Position numbers and translations under genes: made by a program. The notes under the pieces were generated by a model. It saw only the letters and a program-made list of their open reading frames with translations, had not been told where the DNA came from and searched no databases. Positions 16,538 to 25,065 of a stretch of 64,000 nucleotides of DNA are shown piece by piece. Source of the stretch: UBA5239 sp040394635 (lineage in GTDB: Bacteria > Verrucomicrobiota > Lentisphaeria > Victivallales > Victivallaceae); the NCBI GenBank assembly GCA_040394635.1, contig JBEBRW010000002.1, positions 97,466 through 161,465 of the forward strand, given 5' to 3'. Positions within the stretch are counted from its first letter, which is position 1; every line of letters begins with the position of its first letter.

Positions 16538-17880
16538 ATCTCCACTTCTGCCAAAGGTTTATCCATACTCGTCCCGGCGTTTTTCCGGTCGAATTCATTC
16601 ATGCACCGGTCGGCGAATTCAAAAGCCGGATTCGTCTCCCGTGGCCGGTAGTTCTTGCCATTGCCGCCGACCATGCGCATGACTTCAAATGCGGTAAACT
16701 TCTCCAGCGGAATTCCGGGGTAAAACACATCCTCATCCGACCGGACGCGGAGAATGCCGGTGCCTTCCAGCGGCTGGGAGCGAATGATGACCCGGGCTTC
16801 TTCGAGCCGGTAGATGGCGTCGCGAATCAGCCGGATCGGAATATTGGTCATTTTGGCCAGCTCTTCCTCGCGGAGCCCGGCGTGGCTGTCGCGGAAGAAC
16901 CGCGCCATGGTCACGCTCACCGCCAGCATGAGCCGCGTACGGGCCATGGGGCAAAGCTCCTGCGCCAGCGGTTCGAATTCGTGATCGCTGGCAGTCTGGA
17001 TGGCACAGGAAATTTCCGCGCCGAACAGTACCAGCAGCCAGCTCAGCTGCAGCCAGATCAGGAAGAGCGGCACCGCCGAAAAACTACCGTAAATCGTATT
17101 GTAACCGCTCAGGAAGAACTGCAGCGCCAGGTAGCTCTGCTGCAGCAGCTGAAACGCGGTACCGGTCAGAACCCCCGCCACAATCGCCGCCCGCCAGCGG
17201 ACCTTGGTATTGGGCATGAACGAATAGAGAAAAGGAAAGAGCAGCCACAGAATGACAAACGGCAGCATCCGGGCAGTAAAATCGATAAAGGTCCCGCTCA
17301 GCATTTCCGGCAGCAGTTTGGCCGACACCTGCGAGAGATACGCCTGCACAAAGGTCGTGACGCTGCTGGCCGCCAGAATCAGAATCGGACAAATCAGAGC
17401 AATCGACAGATAATCGCTGAATTTACGGAACAGCGACCGGTGGCTCTTCACACCCCAGATCGAGTTGAACGCCGCTTCGATGTTGCCGAGCATCTTGATC
17501 ACGGCCCAGAAAAGCAACACCACCCCGATACCGGCGATCATGCCCCCCTTGGTCTTCTCCAGCAGCCGGTCGGAATACTCAAACACATAGTCGAGCTGGT
17601 ATTGGAAATCAACGAATTTCTCGCACAGCTCTTTTTTCAGCCGGATATCCAGCCCAAACCCTTTGGCAATGCCGAACGCCAGCGCCGTGATCGGCACCAG
17701 CGCGAAAATCGAAAAATAAGTCAGCGCCGACGCCCACAAACGGCACTTGCTCTCCCGGAAACCATGCACCGCCATCACGATAATGCGCAATATGCCGAGC
17801 AGCGAATAATGGGTTTTCGACAGGTCATTGCGCCCGTACTCCCAGATATCCTCAAGAAATAACTTGCGGTATTTTCTCAT
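16471..17880 (-). CDS. YihY/BrkB-family membrane protein with C-terminal winged-helix-like extension
   Basis: A 469-residue protein. Residues about 30-300 carry the six-helix YihY (formerly ribonuclease BN-like) domain with RLWASALTYFSIFALVPITA, FNSIWGVKSHRS and LFLIWLQLSWLLVLFGAEIS. About 110 residues after the last helix (RFFRDSHAGLREEELAKM and the following helices) resemble a winged-helix module and point into the cytoplasm. YihY proteins are envelope proteins of uncertain function, and the tail is known from some larger members. It is the first gene of a two-gene unit with the FAD oxidoreductase, and is divergent from the lipoprotein gene at 18017. Confidence 0.9.
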   Translation of the reverse strand: MRKYRKLFLEDIWEYGRNDLSKTHYSLLGILRIIVMAVHGFRESKCRLWASALTYFSIFALVPITALAFGIAKGFGLDIRLKKELCEKFVDFQYQLDYVFEYSDRLLEKTKGGMIAGIGVVLLFWAVIKMLGNIEAAFNSIWGVKSHRSLFRKFSDYLSIALICPILILAASSVTTFVQAYLSQVSAKLLPEMLSGTFIDFTARMLPFVILWLLFPFLYSFMPNTKVRWRAAIVAGVLTGTAFQLLQQSYLALQFFLSGYNTIYGSFSAVPLFLIWLQLSWLLVLFGAEISCAIQTASDHEFEPLAQELCPMARTRLMLAVSVTMARFFRDSHAGLREEELAKMTNIPIRLIRDAIYRLEEARVIIRSQPLEGTGILRVRSDEDVFYPGIPLEKFTAFEVMRMVGGNGKNYRPRETNPAFEFADRCMNEFDRKNAGTSMDKPLAEVEIWKNTTLLLSEQASQGSEPESV

Positions 17881-17956
17881 AAACAGATCATCTCCAAAAA
17901 ATGTTTTACGTAAAATATCACGTCAAACAACTTTTGGCAAATGATTCTTTCCAAGC

Positions 17957-17984
17957 TTGCAAGTTCTTTTTCCGGTGTTATCTG
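17957..17984 (+). promoter_or_regulatory. Putative promoter of the lipoprotein pair
   Basis: TTGCAA (17957-17962) and TATCTG (17979-17984) are 16 bases apart, followed by the ribosome binding site AGGAGGT just before the GTG at 18017. The match is moderate. Confidence 0.4.
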
Positions 17985-18016
17985 TAAATCCATAGGCCAT
18001 ATAGGAGGTAGAGAAC

Positions 18017-19015
18017 GTGAAAAAGCTTCATCTTGCAATGACGGCGGCCGCCCTGCCGCTCCTGACCGGGTGCTTCAGCACCGGGCCGGACCCGGGGCTC
18101 GAAAAAATCTCCGCCCAGCTCGATCTGATCAACGTAAACCTGGAAAAAATCCACCAGACGATCGGCGTACCGGAAAACCCGGCCGTGAACGACGCCCAGC
18201 TGGCGGGAATCATCAGCCAGGCCCCCGAGCTGGCCAAAATCAAACCACTGCCGGCCAACCCGACCAACAAGGACATCGCCGATTATATCGACGCCATCCT
18301 GAAAGTGGCCCCTAAAACCGGCAACACCTGGAACAGCCCCTATGTGCAGATGCTCCGCCTGATCGGCACCGGCCATCTGGAAGCGCTGGTGCCGTACCTC
18401 ACGGACCGTTATGTCAATAGTGTCTTTTGGGAACTGATCGGGATAGAGGACCTTGACGCCGGCATCAAACTGTTGCCCGAATATCCGACGCTGTATTATA
18501 GCCTGCAGAGGTTCGACCCCGATTTGCGCCTGAAGGAACCGCTGAAAAAGCTCCTGCAGGACGATAAAAAGAACCTTACCCCGATCAAAGGTTCCATCCC
18601 TCTTTATTTCTCCTCCGACGAGGATATCGAATTTCTAAAAAAATGCTACCGGGAAAATCCGCAGGCCTATATTGTCATCGACACGCTGGCCGCTTATCAG
18701 GACACCGATCCCGCGGTCATGAGCAATCAGCGGTGGGAGAATATAAAAAACCTCCCCGTCGAAACCCGTCTGATCGGTATCGACGACACCATCCGCCGCG
18801 GCAACAAGGAAGCCCTCGCCTTCATCCTCGAGCAGTATGCGACCGACGAGAAGCTCCAGAAAACCAAGCGGTCCCTGAATCATTTCTTCGACCCCGCCCC
18901 CACCGGCGAAATGTCGTATGAGCAACTCTGGATCATGTATCAGCACAACAAAGACAAGCTGAAATTCGATCCCGCAACCCGGAAATACAAAATTCAAGAA
19001 GGAGACGAATCATGA
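18017..19015 (+). CDS. Lipoprotein of unknown function (pair member 1)
   Basis: A 332-residue protein beginning with a GTG at 18017, 13 bases after a strong AGGAGGT. The signal sequence ends in the lipobox LLTGC with C19. A short coiled-coil-like segment follows (ISAQLDLINVNLEKIHQTIG, about 30-49), then a helix-rich region with no known domain. It shares layout with the next gene: lipobox, heptad segment, a KDIADYIDAIL stretch, then repeated hydrophobic-acidic helices. The two genes overlap by 4 bases (ATGA). I infer a lipid-anchored protein with partner-binding helical repeats; function is unknown. Confidence 0.85.
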   Translation: MKKLHLAMTAAALPLLTGCFSTGPDPGLEKISAQLDLINVNLEKIHQTIGVPENPAVNDAQLAGIISQAPELAKIKPLPANPTNKDIADYIDAILKVAPKTGNTWNSPYVQMLRLIGTGHLEALVPYLTDRYVNSVFWELIGIEDLDAGIKLLPEYPTLYYSLQRFDPDLRLKEPLKKLLQDDKKNLTPIKGSIPLYFSSDEDIEFLKKCYRENPQAYIVIDTLAAYQDTDPAVMSNQRWENIKNLPVETRLIGIDDTIRRGNKEALAFILEQYATDEKLQKTKRSLNHFFDPAPTGEMSYEQLWIMYQHNKDKLKFDPATRKYKIQEGDES

Positions 19016-20064
19016 AATATCACATAATCAGCATCCCCGCCGCGCTGCTGCTGGCCGGTTGCGCCACCTCCCCCACCCCGGAGCAATACGACAAACTCGC
19101 CGATCAGCTGGCGAAAATCAATCAGAACCTGGAAGCCATCAACAAAGCGGTGGAAAACAACAACCGCCTGATGCAGCTCTCCACTCAAAGTACTTCATCC
19201 CGCACATCCACCGCCAATCGCGGCAATATGCTGGCCCTGAGCAAGATCGCCAAGCTCTCCGAAAAACCGACCGATGCGGAAATCCGGAAATACATCCTCG
19301 CCATCAAGGCCGCCTCGGATGGACAGAATCACTTCGGCCCGGATGATATCCAGACCAAAATGCTCCGCGAAATCGGCCCCGGCCACTTGTCGGTAATCAT
19401 CCCGTTCCTGGACAACAGTTTTTATCATCTGGACCAGGCGCTGCCCGCTCTGATTGAGGAAAAAGACAAGGATTTCGTGACGAAAAATATCCTGCGCTAC
19501 CCCCGCATGGCCGTCATCGCCTTCAAAATGGGCTGGGAAAAGGATGCCAAGGATGACATTTTCAAGGTGTTCGAAACCGACAACAATCAGATATGGGAAC
19601 TGAAAAGCAATATCGGCAAAATCGTCGAAACTCCGGAGGACCGCGAAAGGGTCATCAAGGTTTATATCAACGGCGCCAGTGCCTCCGACCTCTACAACAC
19701 CATCCAGGCCTTCCCCGATATCGATCTCGTCAAGATCAACAACGACGCCTGGGAAAAGCAGAAATACAGCCACAGCTGGAGCCGCATACAATACGGCATA
19801 AAGGCCGCTTCAACCGGCAATAAAGAAGCCCTGGGCTCCCTGATTCAGCTGTTCTCCACGGATCGGAACACGTTCAACCACAACGAAGGCGCCACCACCC
19901 TGATGCGGCTGACCGGCCAAACCCTGAACGCCGCCAAGCTCACCGAGTGGTACGATAAAAACAAGGACAACCTCTATTTCGACAAAGAAAAGGGCCGCTT
20001 CCTGGTGAAAGCCGCCGAACCCGCCCCCACAGTCGAAGCGCCTCAGCCGGCCGAGGCCAAGTAA
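19012..20064 (+). CDS. Lipoprotein of unknown function (pair member 2)
   Basis: A 350-residue protein whose signal sequence ends in LLLAGC with C17, followed by a heptad segment (LADQLAKINQNLEAINKAVE) and a helix-rich body. The region from DAEIRKYILAIKAA to the LREIGPGHL segment matches the same part of the previous gene (RLIGTGHLEALVPYL), so the pair arose by duplication. The ribosome binding site GGAGACG lies inside the upstream gene. A terminator follows the stop. No enzymatic motif is visible. Confidence 0.85.
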   Translation: MKYHIISIPAALLLAGCATSPTPEQYDKLADQLAKINQNLEAINKAVENNNRLMQLSTQSTSSRTSTANRGNMLALSKIAKLSEKPTDAEIRKYILAIKAASDGQNHFGPDDIQTKMLREIGPGHLSVIIPFLDNSFYHLDQALPALIEEKDKDFVTKNILRYPRMAVIAFKMGWEKDAKDDIFKVFETDNNQIWELKSNIGKIVETPEDRERVIKVYINGASASDLYNTIQAFPDIDLVKINNDAWEKQKYSHSWSRIQYGIKAASTGNKEALGSLIQLFSTDRNTFNHNEGATTLMRLTGQTLNAAKLTEWYDKNKDNLYFDKEKGRFLVKAAEPAPTVEAPQPAEAK

Positions 20065-20070
20065 TTCTTT

Positions 20071-20208
20071 TTTGTCCACAAAATCACACAAAACTATACA
20101 AAAGTTATTGGCGACCGACTTCGGCCGCCAATTATTTTTTTCGCGTTTTTCGTATATTTCGTGAACACTTTTCCTTTTTGTGTATTTTTGTGTGGTTTTG
20201 TGGATAAA
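20071..20208. repeat. Long imperfect inverted repeat made of CACAAAA words
   Basis: Left arm about 20071-20104 and right arm about 20168-20208 are imperfect reverse complements rich in CACAAAA/TTTTGTG words. As at 13722-13894, a terminator hairpin is nested between the arms. It separates the lipoprotein pair from argB. Confidence 0.85.
20108..20141 (+). terminator. Rho-independent terminator after the lipoprotein pair
   Basis: Stem TTGGCG (20108-20113) with CGCCAA (20126-20131), an inner CCG/CGG stem with one mismatch and a 4-base loop, then a TTATTTTTTT tail. Confidence 0.8.
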
Positions 20209-20228
20209 TTCCCTTGAAATTATGGGGA

Positions 20229-20256
20229 TTGACTGTATTTTTTGTCAGTATAGATT
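20229..20256 (+). promoter_or_regulatory. Putative argB promoter
   Basis: TTGACT (20229-20234) and TAGATT (20251-20256), spacing 16. The boxes lie inside a longer in-frame ORF extension that starts at 20180, which supports the internal start at 20282. Confidence 0.45.
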
Positions 20257-20281
20257 CATTAACTTTTTGAGGATCGGAAAA

Positions 20282-21178
20282 ATGATACAGATGGAAGATT
20301 TGATCCGTAAATCGGATGTATTGGTCGAGGCTCTGCCCTATATCCAGAAATTCCGCAACGAGATCGTGGTCGTCAAGTTCGGCGGCAGCGCCATGGAAGA
20401 CCCGGAACTCGTCAAAAGCACCATGCGCGATATCGTGCTCATGGAGTGCATCGGCATGCGCCCCGTGGTCGTCCACGGCGGCGGCAAAGCCATTACCGCC
20501 GAGCTCACCCGCCGCAACATCGAGACCCGTTTCGTCAATGGTCTGCGGGTCACGGATGAAGAGACCATCAAGGTCGTCGACGACGTGCTGCACAATGTCA
20601 CCAACCAGTCGCTGGTGGACGCCGCGGCCGCGGCCGGCGGCAATCCCATTTCCCTCTCCGGGCGCAGTGTCATGAAGGCCGAAAAAATGTACTCCACCGA
20701 CAAGGAAACCGGGCAGAAGCTCGACATCGGTTACGTCGGCGACATCACCGATATCGACAGCTACAAGCTTTCGGAAGCGCTGAAGAGCCGTACCATCCCG
20801 ATCCTGACCCCGCTGGCGCGCGGTACCGACGGCAAAATTTACAACATCAACGCCGACATCGCCGCCTGCCGCGTGGCCGAAGGCTTGAAGGCGCGTAAGC
20901 TGGTTTTCCTGAGCGACGTGCCCGGCATCCTGCGCGATGCATCGGACGAGTCCACCTTGATTTCGACCATTTGCACCACCGAAGTGGACGACATGATCAA
21001 AAACAAGATTATCACCGGCGGCATGATTCCCAAGATCATGAGCAGCATCCGCGCCCTTGAAGCCGGCACCAACAAAGTGCATATGATCGACGGCCGCGTC
21101 AAGCATTCGCTGCTGCTGGAAATCTTCACCGACAGCGGTATCGGGACCCAGATCATCAAACCGACCTCGATCTTATGA
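20282..21178 (+). CDS. argB: Acetylglutamate kinase
   Basis: A 298-residue enzyme of the arginine pathway that phosphorylates N-acetylglutamate in the cytoplasm. Landmarks: VVVKFGGSAM (29-38), VVVHGGGKAI at about 61-70, and the later GYVGDIT and FLSDVPGIL and IITGGMIPKI motifs, all intact. I start at the ATG at 20282 with GAGG about 12 bases upstream; the frame is open to 20180, but the added 34 residues are not seen in the family and cover the promoter. It heads a tight cluster with aroK (4-base overlap) and aroC. Confidence 0.96.
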   Translation: MIQMEDLIRKSDVLVEALPYIQKFRNEIVVVKFGGSAMEDPELVKSTMRDIVLMECIGMRPVVVHGGGKAITAELTRRNIETRFVNGLRVTDEETIKVVDDVLHNVTNQSLVDAAAAAGGNPISLSGRSVMKAEKMYSTDKETGQKLDIGYVGDITDIDSYKLSEALKSRTIPILTPLARGTDGKIYNINADIAACRVAEGLKARKLVFLSDVPGILRDASDESTLISTICTTEVDDMIKNKIITGGMIPKIMSSIRALEAGTNKVHMIDGRVKHSLLLEIFTDSGIGTQIIKPTSIL

Positions 21179-21705
21179 GAATTGTCCTGACCGGCATGAA
21201 ACACTGCGGCAAAAGCACCGTCGGCAAACTGCTGGCGAAGCGCTGGGGTTGCCCCTTTGCCGATACGGATGTGCTGCTGGAGAAGTTGTTTGAACAGAAT
21301 TACGGGGAAAAACTGAATTGCCGGGGAATTTTCAAGGAATACGGCGAGGAGTTTTTCCGGAATATGGAGGCGGAAGTGGTCGCACAACTCCGTGCGGCGC
21401 GGCCGGGCAAGTCGCGGGTCATCGCCCTCGGCGGCGGGCTCCCGATGAATCCGGCGGTGAAGGACGTCCTGCCCGAGCTGGGCGAGATCGTTTACCTGAA
21501 AGTCGCGCCGGAAACCATTTTCCGCCGGATCGAAGCGAACGGCCTGCCGCCTTATCTGGATGCGGCGCGGCCGTTTGAGAGTTTTATGGAATTTTATCGC
21601 GAACGCGAAAAAGTATATGAAAAAATCGCGGCGCTGACCGTCTGTCCGGGCGAAGTTTCCCCGGAGGAAGCGGCGGCGGCCGTCGATATGGAATTACAGA
21701 AATGA
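21175..21705 (+). CDS. aroK: Shikimate kinase
   Basis: A 176-residue kinase of the aromatic amino-acid pathway (shikimate to shikimate 3-phosphate). Walker A GMKHCGKST at 7-15, the substrate-binding DTDVLLEKLF at about 33-42, and LGGGLPMNP near 83-91 are intact. It overlaps argB by 4 bases (ATGA) and aroC by 4 bases (ATGA). Coupling shikimate kinase to acetylglutamate kinase is unusual, although both make ATP-dependent steps of amino-acid synthesis. Confidence 0.95.
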   Translation: MRIVLTGMKHCGKSTVGKLLAKRWGCPFADTDVLLEKLFEQNYGEKLNCRGIFKEYGEEFFRNMEAEVVAQLRAARPGKSRVIALGGGLPMNPAVKDVLPELGEIVYLKVAPETIFRRIEANGLPPYLDAARPFESFMEFYREREKVYEKIAALTVCPGEVSPEEAAAAVDMELQK

Positions 21706-22757
21706 GCGGCAGTACTTACGGCAAAATCTTTACAGTGGCCACCTTCGGCGAATCGCACGGAGGCGGCGTGGGTGTGGTGGTGGACGGCGTGACGCCCGGC
21801 GTGGAGCTCGGCGCGGCCGATATCCAGCGCGAACTGGACCGCCGCCGCCCCGGCCAGTCGGCCGTCTCCACCCCGCGCAACGAGAGTGACAGTGTTCAAA
21901 TCCTCTCCGGCGTTTTTGAGGGTAAAACCACCGGCACCCCGATCATGATGCTGGTCATGAACAAAGATCAGCGCTCCGGGGATTACGGCAATATCAAGGA
22001 CATTTTCCGGCCCGGCCACGCCGACTACACGTTTTATCAGAAATACGGCATTCGCGACTATCGCGGCGGGGGGCGCTCTTCCGGGCGCGAGACCATCGGC
22101 CGGGTAGCCGCCGGAGCCATTGCAAAAATATTGCTGCTGAAATACGGCATCACCGTCACCGCGTTCACCGCTCAGGTCGGCGAGTTCAAGGGCACCGAAG
22201 TCGATTTCGCGGAAATCGAGCGCAACCCGGTCCGGGCGGCCGATCCCGGAGCAGCGATATTGATGGAAAAACTGATTCTGGAAGCGGCCACCAAAGGCGA
22301 CAGCGTCGGCGGAGTCGTTGAATGCCGCGTGAACGGTATGATGCCGGGGCTCGGCGAGCCGGTTTTCGACAAGCTGGACGCGGTGCTGGCGCATGCGGTC
22401 CTGTCCATCGGCGGCATCAAGGGCATTGAATTCGGCAGCGGGTTCGCGGCGGCGGCCATGTACGGCTCGGAGCACAACGACCCGATCACGCCGGACGGCT
22501 TCGCCGGCAATCACGCGGGCGGCATTCTCGGCGGTATTTCCAATGGCGACGAGATCGTTTTCCGCGCCGCGGTCAAGCCGACCAGTTCCATCAGCATCAA
22601 ACAGTCAACCATAAATCTGGATGGTGCCGCCGCCGAATGCGAGGTTCACGGCCGGCACGACCCGTGTCTCTGTCCCCGCATCGTGCCGGTGGTGGAGGCC
22701 ATGGCCGCCATTGCACTGGTCGATCTCTTGAAACAGCACGCGGCGCTACGCACTTAA
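21702..22757 (+). CDS. aroC: Chorismate synthase
   Basis: A 351-residue enzyme, normal length, that converts EPSP to chorismate with reduced FMN. Conserved signatures: FGESHGGGVGVVVDG at 14-28, GRSSGRETIGRVAAGA near 127-142 and GFAGNHAGGILGGISNG near 266-282. The start overlaps aroK (ATGA). It completes a short aro/arg unit; the next gene follows after 19 bases. Confidence 0.97.
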   Translation: MSGSTYGKIFTVATFGESHGGGVGVVVDGVTPGVELGAADIQRELDRRRPGQSAVSTPRNESDSVQILSGVFEGKTTGTPIMMLVMNKDQRSGDYGNIKDIFRPGHADYTFYQKYGIRDYRGGGRSSGRETIGRVAAGAIAKILLLKYGITVTAFTAQVGEFKGTEVDFAEIERNPVRAADPGAAILMEKLILEAATKGDSVGGVVECRVNGMMPGLGEPVFDKLDAVLAHAVLSIGGIKGIEFGSGFAAAAMYGSEHNDPITPDGFAGNHAGGILGGISNGDEIVFRAAVKPTSSISIKQSTINLDGAAAECEVHGRHDPCLCPRIVPVVEAMAAIALVDLLKQHAALRT

Positions 22758-22776
22758 CAGAGGAAAGGAACCGATC

Positions 22777-25035
22777 ATGGGAACCGAAAAACAGCCAAGC
22801 AAGCGGAAAGCGGTTTTCCGCAAACTCTGCGGCTCATATCAGTATGAACTGGCCAAGCCGGAAGATTTGCGGGTGGTCATGGAAAATGATGACGCTTTCT
22901 GGGCGATTCTTTCCGCCCCGGTCACTTCCCTGAACGGCGACCCGCGCTTCTTCCGCCACCTCGACACGACCGGCAGCGGCTCGATCCGCGTCGACAAAAT
23001 CAAGGACGCGTTTTACTGGCTGGACAGCATCCTGAAAGATCTCTCGTACCTGGGAGACGAAAAAAACTCGGTTACCCTCGACGAAATCCGCACCGATACC
23101 AATAACGGACGCGACATCATCGCCACCATTAAAGAAGAGCTGACCGAAGAATTGGTCAACGACGGCGTTATCACCTTGACGGAGGTACGCGACGCAATCA
23201 ACCGCCTCTCGTCCGGCAGCCTGAAGGGTGACGGCATCATCATCCGCAGCGCGGTCGCCGGCACCGTGGCCGAGCAACTTTTCACCGACATCCTGACCGT
23301 GCTCGACGGTCCCGACAATCAAGCCGGGCTGAAAGGCGTAACCGGTGCGCTGGTGGATAAATTCCTCGCCGACGCCAAGGCTTATCTCGACTGGGCACAA
23401 AACGACACCTACTCCACGCTGCTGCCGGGGGTGGACATGCCGCCCGTCTATGCTTTTTACCGGCACGCCGCGCCCAAAATCGACCAGTATTTCGATTACT
23501 GCAAACTGGTGCAGATCGACCATGAAAACGTCCGGCGGTTTTCGGAAAAGCCGGACGCGCTCTCGCCGCTGAACCTGCAGGATACGGCCGCGGTGAAAAA
23601 CGCCATCGACCAGGCGCCGCTGGCCCCGCCCTCTCCGGCCTGCGTGCTCAATGTCAACCAGGAAATCAACCCCGCTTACCGCGATGACATCTATAAGCTC
23701 GCCGAGGTATTCGGCCTGAAAAATATTACGCAGCAGGACTGGGCCATGATCAAGAGCAAATTCATCGGCTACGAAGAATATCTGCAGGGCAAAAGCGGCA
23801 ACTCCGCCGAGAAACTCGGCACCGACCGGCTGAAGGAAGACATGGCCAATACCGAAGCCATCGAGTTCCTCCGCAAGCTGATCCAGGAAGACAGTTCCAT
23901 CATGAACAACGTCAAACGGATCATCAATATCGAAAAACTGCTGCTTTACAAACAGTACTATTTCCGCTTTGTCCGCAGTTTCATTTCGATGTTCGAGCTC
24001 TTCAATCCGTGGCGGCTCTCGATGCTGCAGTCGGGTTCACTGATCATGGACGGCAAGCACTTCGACCTCTGTTTGCGCATCACCGACCCGGCCATGCACA
24101 AAATGCTGGCGAAAACCTCCAATCTCTTTATCATGTACATGACCGCCAAGCGCTCGGTCAACGGCATAGCAAGTATTCAAAAGGTGGCGGTGGCGGTCAC
24201 GGCGGGCACCAATATGGTGTTTTATCCGGGCAAGGCCGGGCTCTTCGTCGACTGGGACGGCACACTGTGGGACACGGTCATCGACGACATCCTGCAGGGG
24301 CCGATCTGCTTCAAACAGAGCCTGGCGCTGCCGTTCATCAAGGTCAGCAACATCATCACCGACAAATTTTCCAAACTGACCTCGGCGGAAACCATTGCCA
24401 ACGACCTGACCAGCCAGATCGAAAAAGCCGGCAAGACGCCGCCGCCCGCCAAACCTGGCATGAACGGCTCAATGCTGCTGCTGGCCGGCGGGGTCGGGTT
24501 CGCCGCCATCTTCAGCGGGCTCACTTATATCTTCAAACAGCTGGCGAGCCTGCCGGGGCTGACGCTGCTTTTCTACGTCCTGCTGATTTTCATCTGCATC
24601 ATGACGCCGCTGGTGATTTACTCGCTGTACAAGCTTTATAAGCGCAATTTCAGCATGTTTTTCGAAGCCGCCGGCTGGGCCATCAACCTGCGGATGAAGC
24701 TCGACACCTTCGCGGGCCGCTTCTTCTCGTATCTCCCGGCCTACCCCGAGAATTTCGAAAAAAAGGGCCTCGACACCGCCACCATCAAGGTCAAGCATAA
24801 TTCGCGCGACAACAAAAAAGAATGGCTGCTTCCGGTCGTGCTGCTGACGATCCTGGTCCTGGCCTTCGGCTCGCTGACGTATTACCTGTATTTCCATGAG
24901 AAACTCAAAGAGAAACTCGAAAAGAAGGCCGTCGAATCAGCCCCGGTCACCGTAGTCACCGTTGCTGCCGCTACGGCATCCGGAGCAGCCGCCCCCGCCG
25001 CCGCCGTTAACGCCGCAGTACCCGAGCAGAAATGA
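22777..25035 (+). CDS. Large membrane protein of unknown function with an EF-hand-like loop
   Basis: A 752-residue protein with good ribosome binding site (AGAGGAAAGG) 19 bases after aroC. Near the N-terminus, residues 60-80 read as an EF-hand-like loop, D63-T-T-G-S-G-S-I70, but position 12 is Lys rather than Glu, so calcium binding is doubtful; another NDGVITLTEV segment lies near 130. The middle (150-550) is soluble and helix-rich with no motif I recognise. Membrane helices lie at about 565-620 (two) and 688-712, and the last 40 residues are Ala/Val-rich. It may be cotranscribed with argB-aroK-aroC, but its role cannot be inferred from them. Confidence 0.85.
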   Translation: MGTEKQPSKRKAVFRKLCGSYQYELAKPEDLRVVMENDDAFWAILSAPVTSLNGDPRFFRHLDTTGSGSIRVDKIKDAFYWLDSILKDLSYLGDEKNSVTLDEIRTDTNNGRDIIATIKEELTEELVNDGVITLTEVRDAINRLSSGSLKGDGIIIRSAVAGTVAEQLFTDILTVLDGPDNQAGLKGVTGALVDKFLADAKAYLDWAQNDTYSTLLPGVDMPPVYAFYRHAAPKIDQYFDYCKLVQIDHENVRRFSEKPDALSPLNLQDTAAVKNAIDQAPLAPPSPACVLNVNQEINPAYRDDIYKLAEVFGLKNITQQDWAMIKSKFIGYEEYLQGKSGNSAEKLGTDRLKEDMANTEAIEFLRKLIQEDSSIMNNVKRIINIEKLLLYKQYYFRFVRSFISMFELFNPWRLSMLQSGSLIMDGKHFDLCLRITDPAMHKMLAKTSNLFIMYMTAKRSVNGIASIQKVAVAVTAGTNMVFYPGKAGLFVDWDGTLWDTVIDDILQGPICFKQSLALPFIKVSNIITDKFSKLTSAETIANDLTSQIEKAGKTPPPAKPGMNGSMLLLAGGVGFAAIFSGLTYIFKQLASLPGLTLLFYVLLIFICIMTPLVIYSLYKLYKRNFSMFFEAAGWAINLRMKLDTFAGRFFSYLPAYPENFEKKGLDTATIKVKHNSRDNKKEWLLPVVLLTILVLAFGSLTYYLYFHEKLKEKLEKKAVESAPVTVVTVAAATASGAAAPAAAVNAAVPEQK

Positions 25036-25065
25036 CGCTGAACCATAAAATAAGGATACGATAAA

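Noticed and set aside
22777..25035. Calcium-binding EF-hand protein
   Set aside because: The loop lacks the acidic residue at position 12 and no second canonical loop is present, so calcium binding is not claimed.
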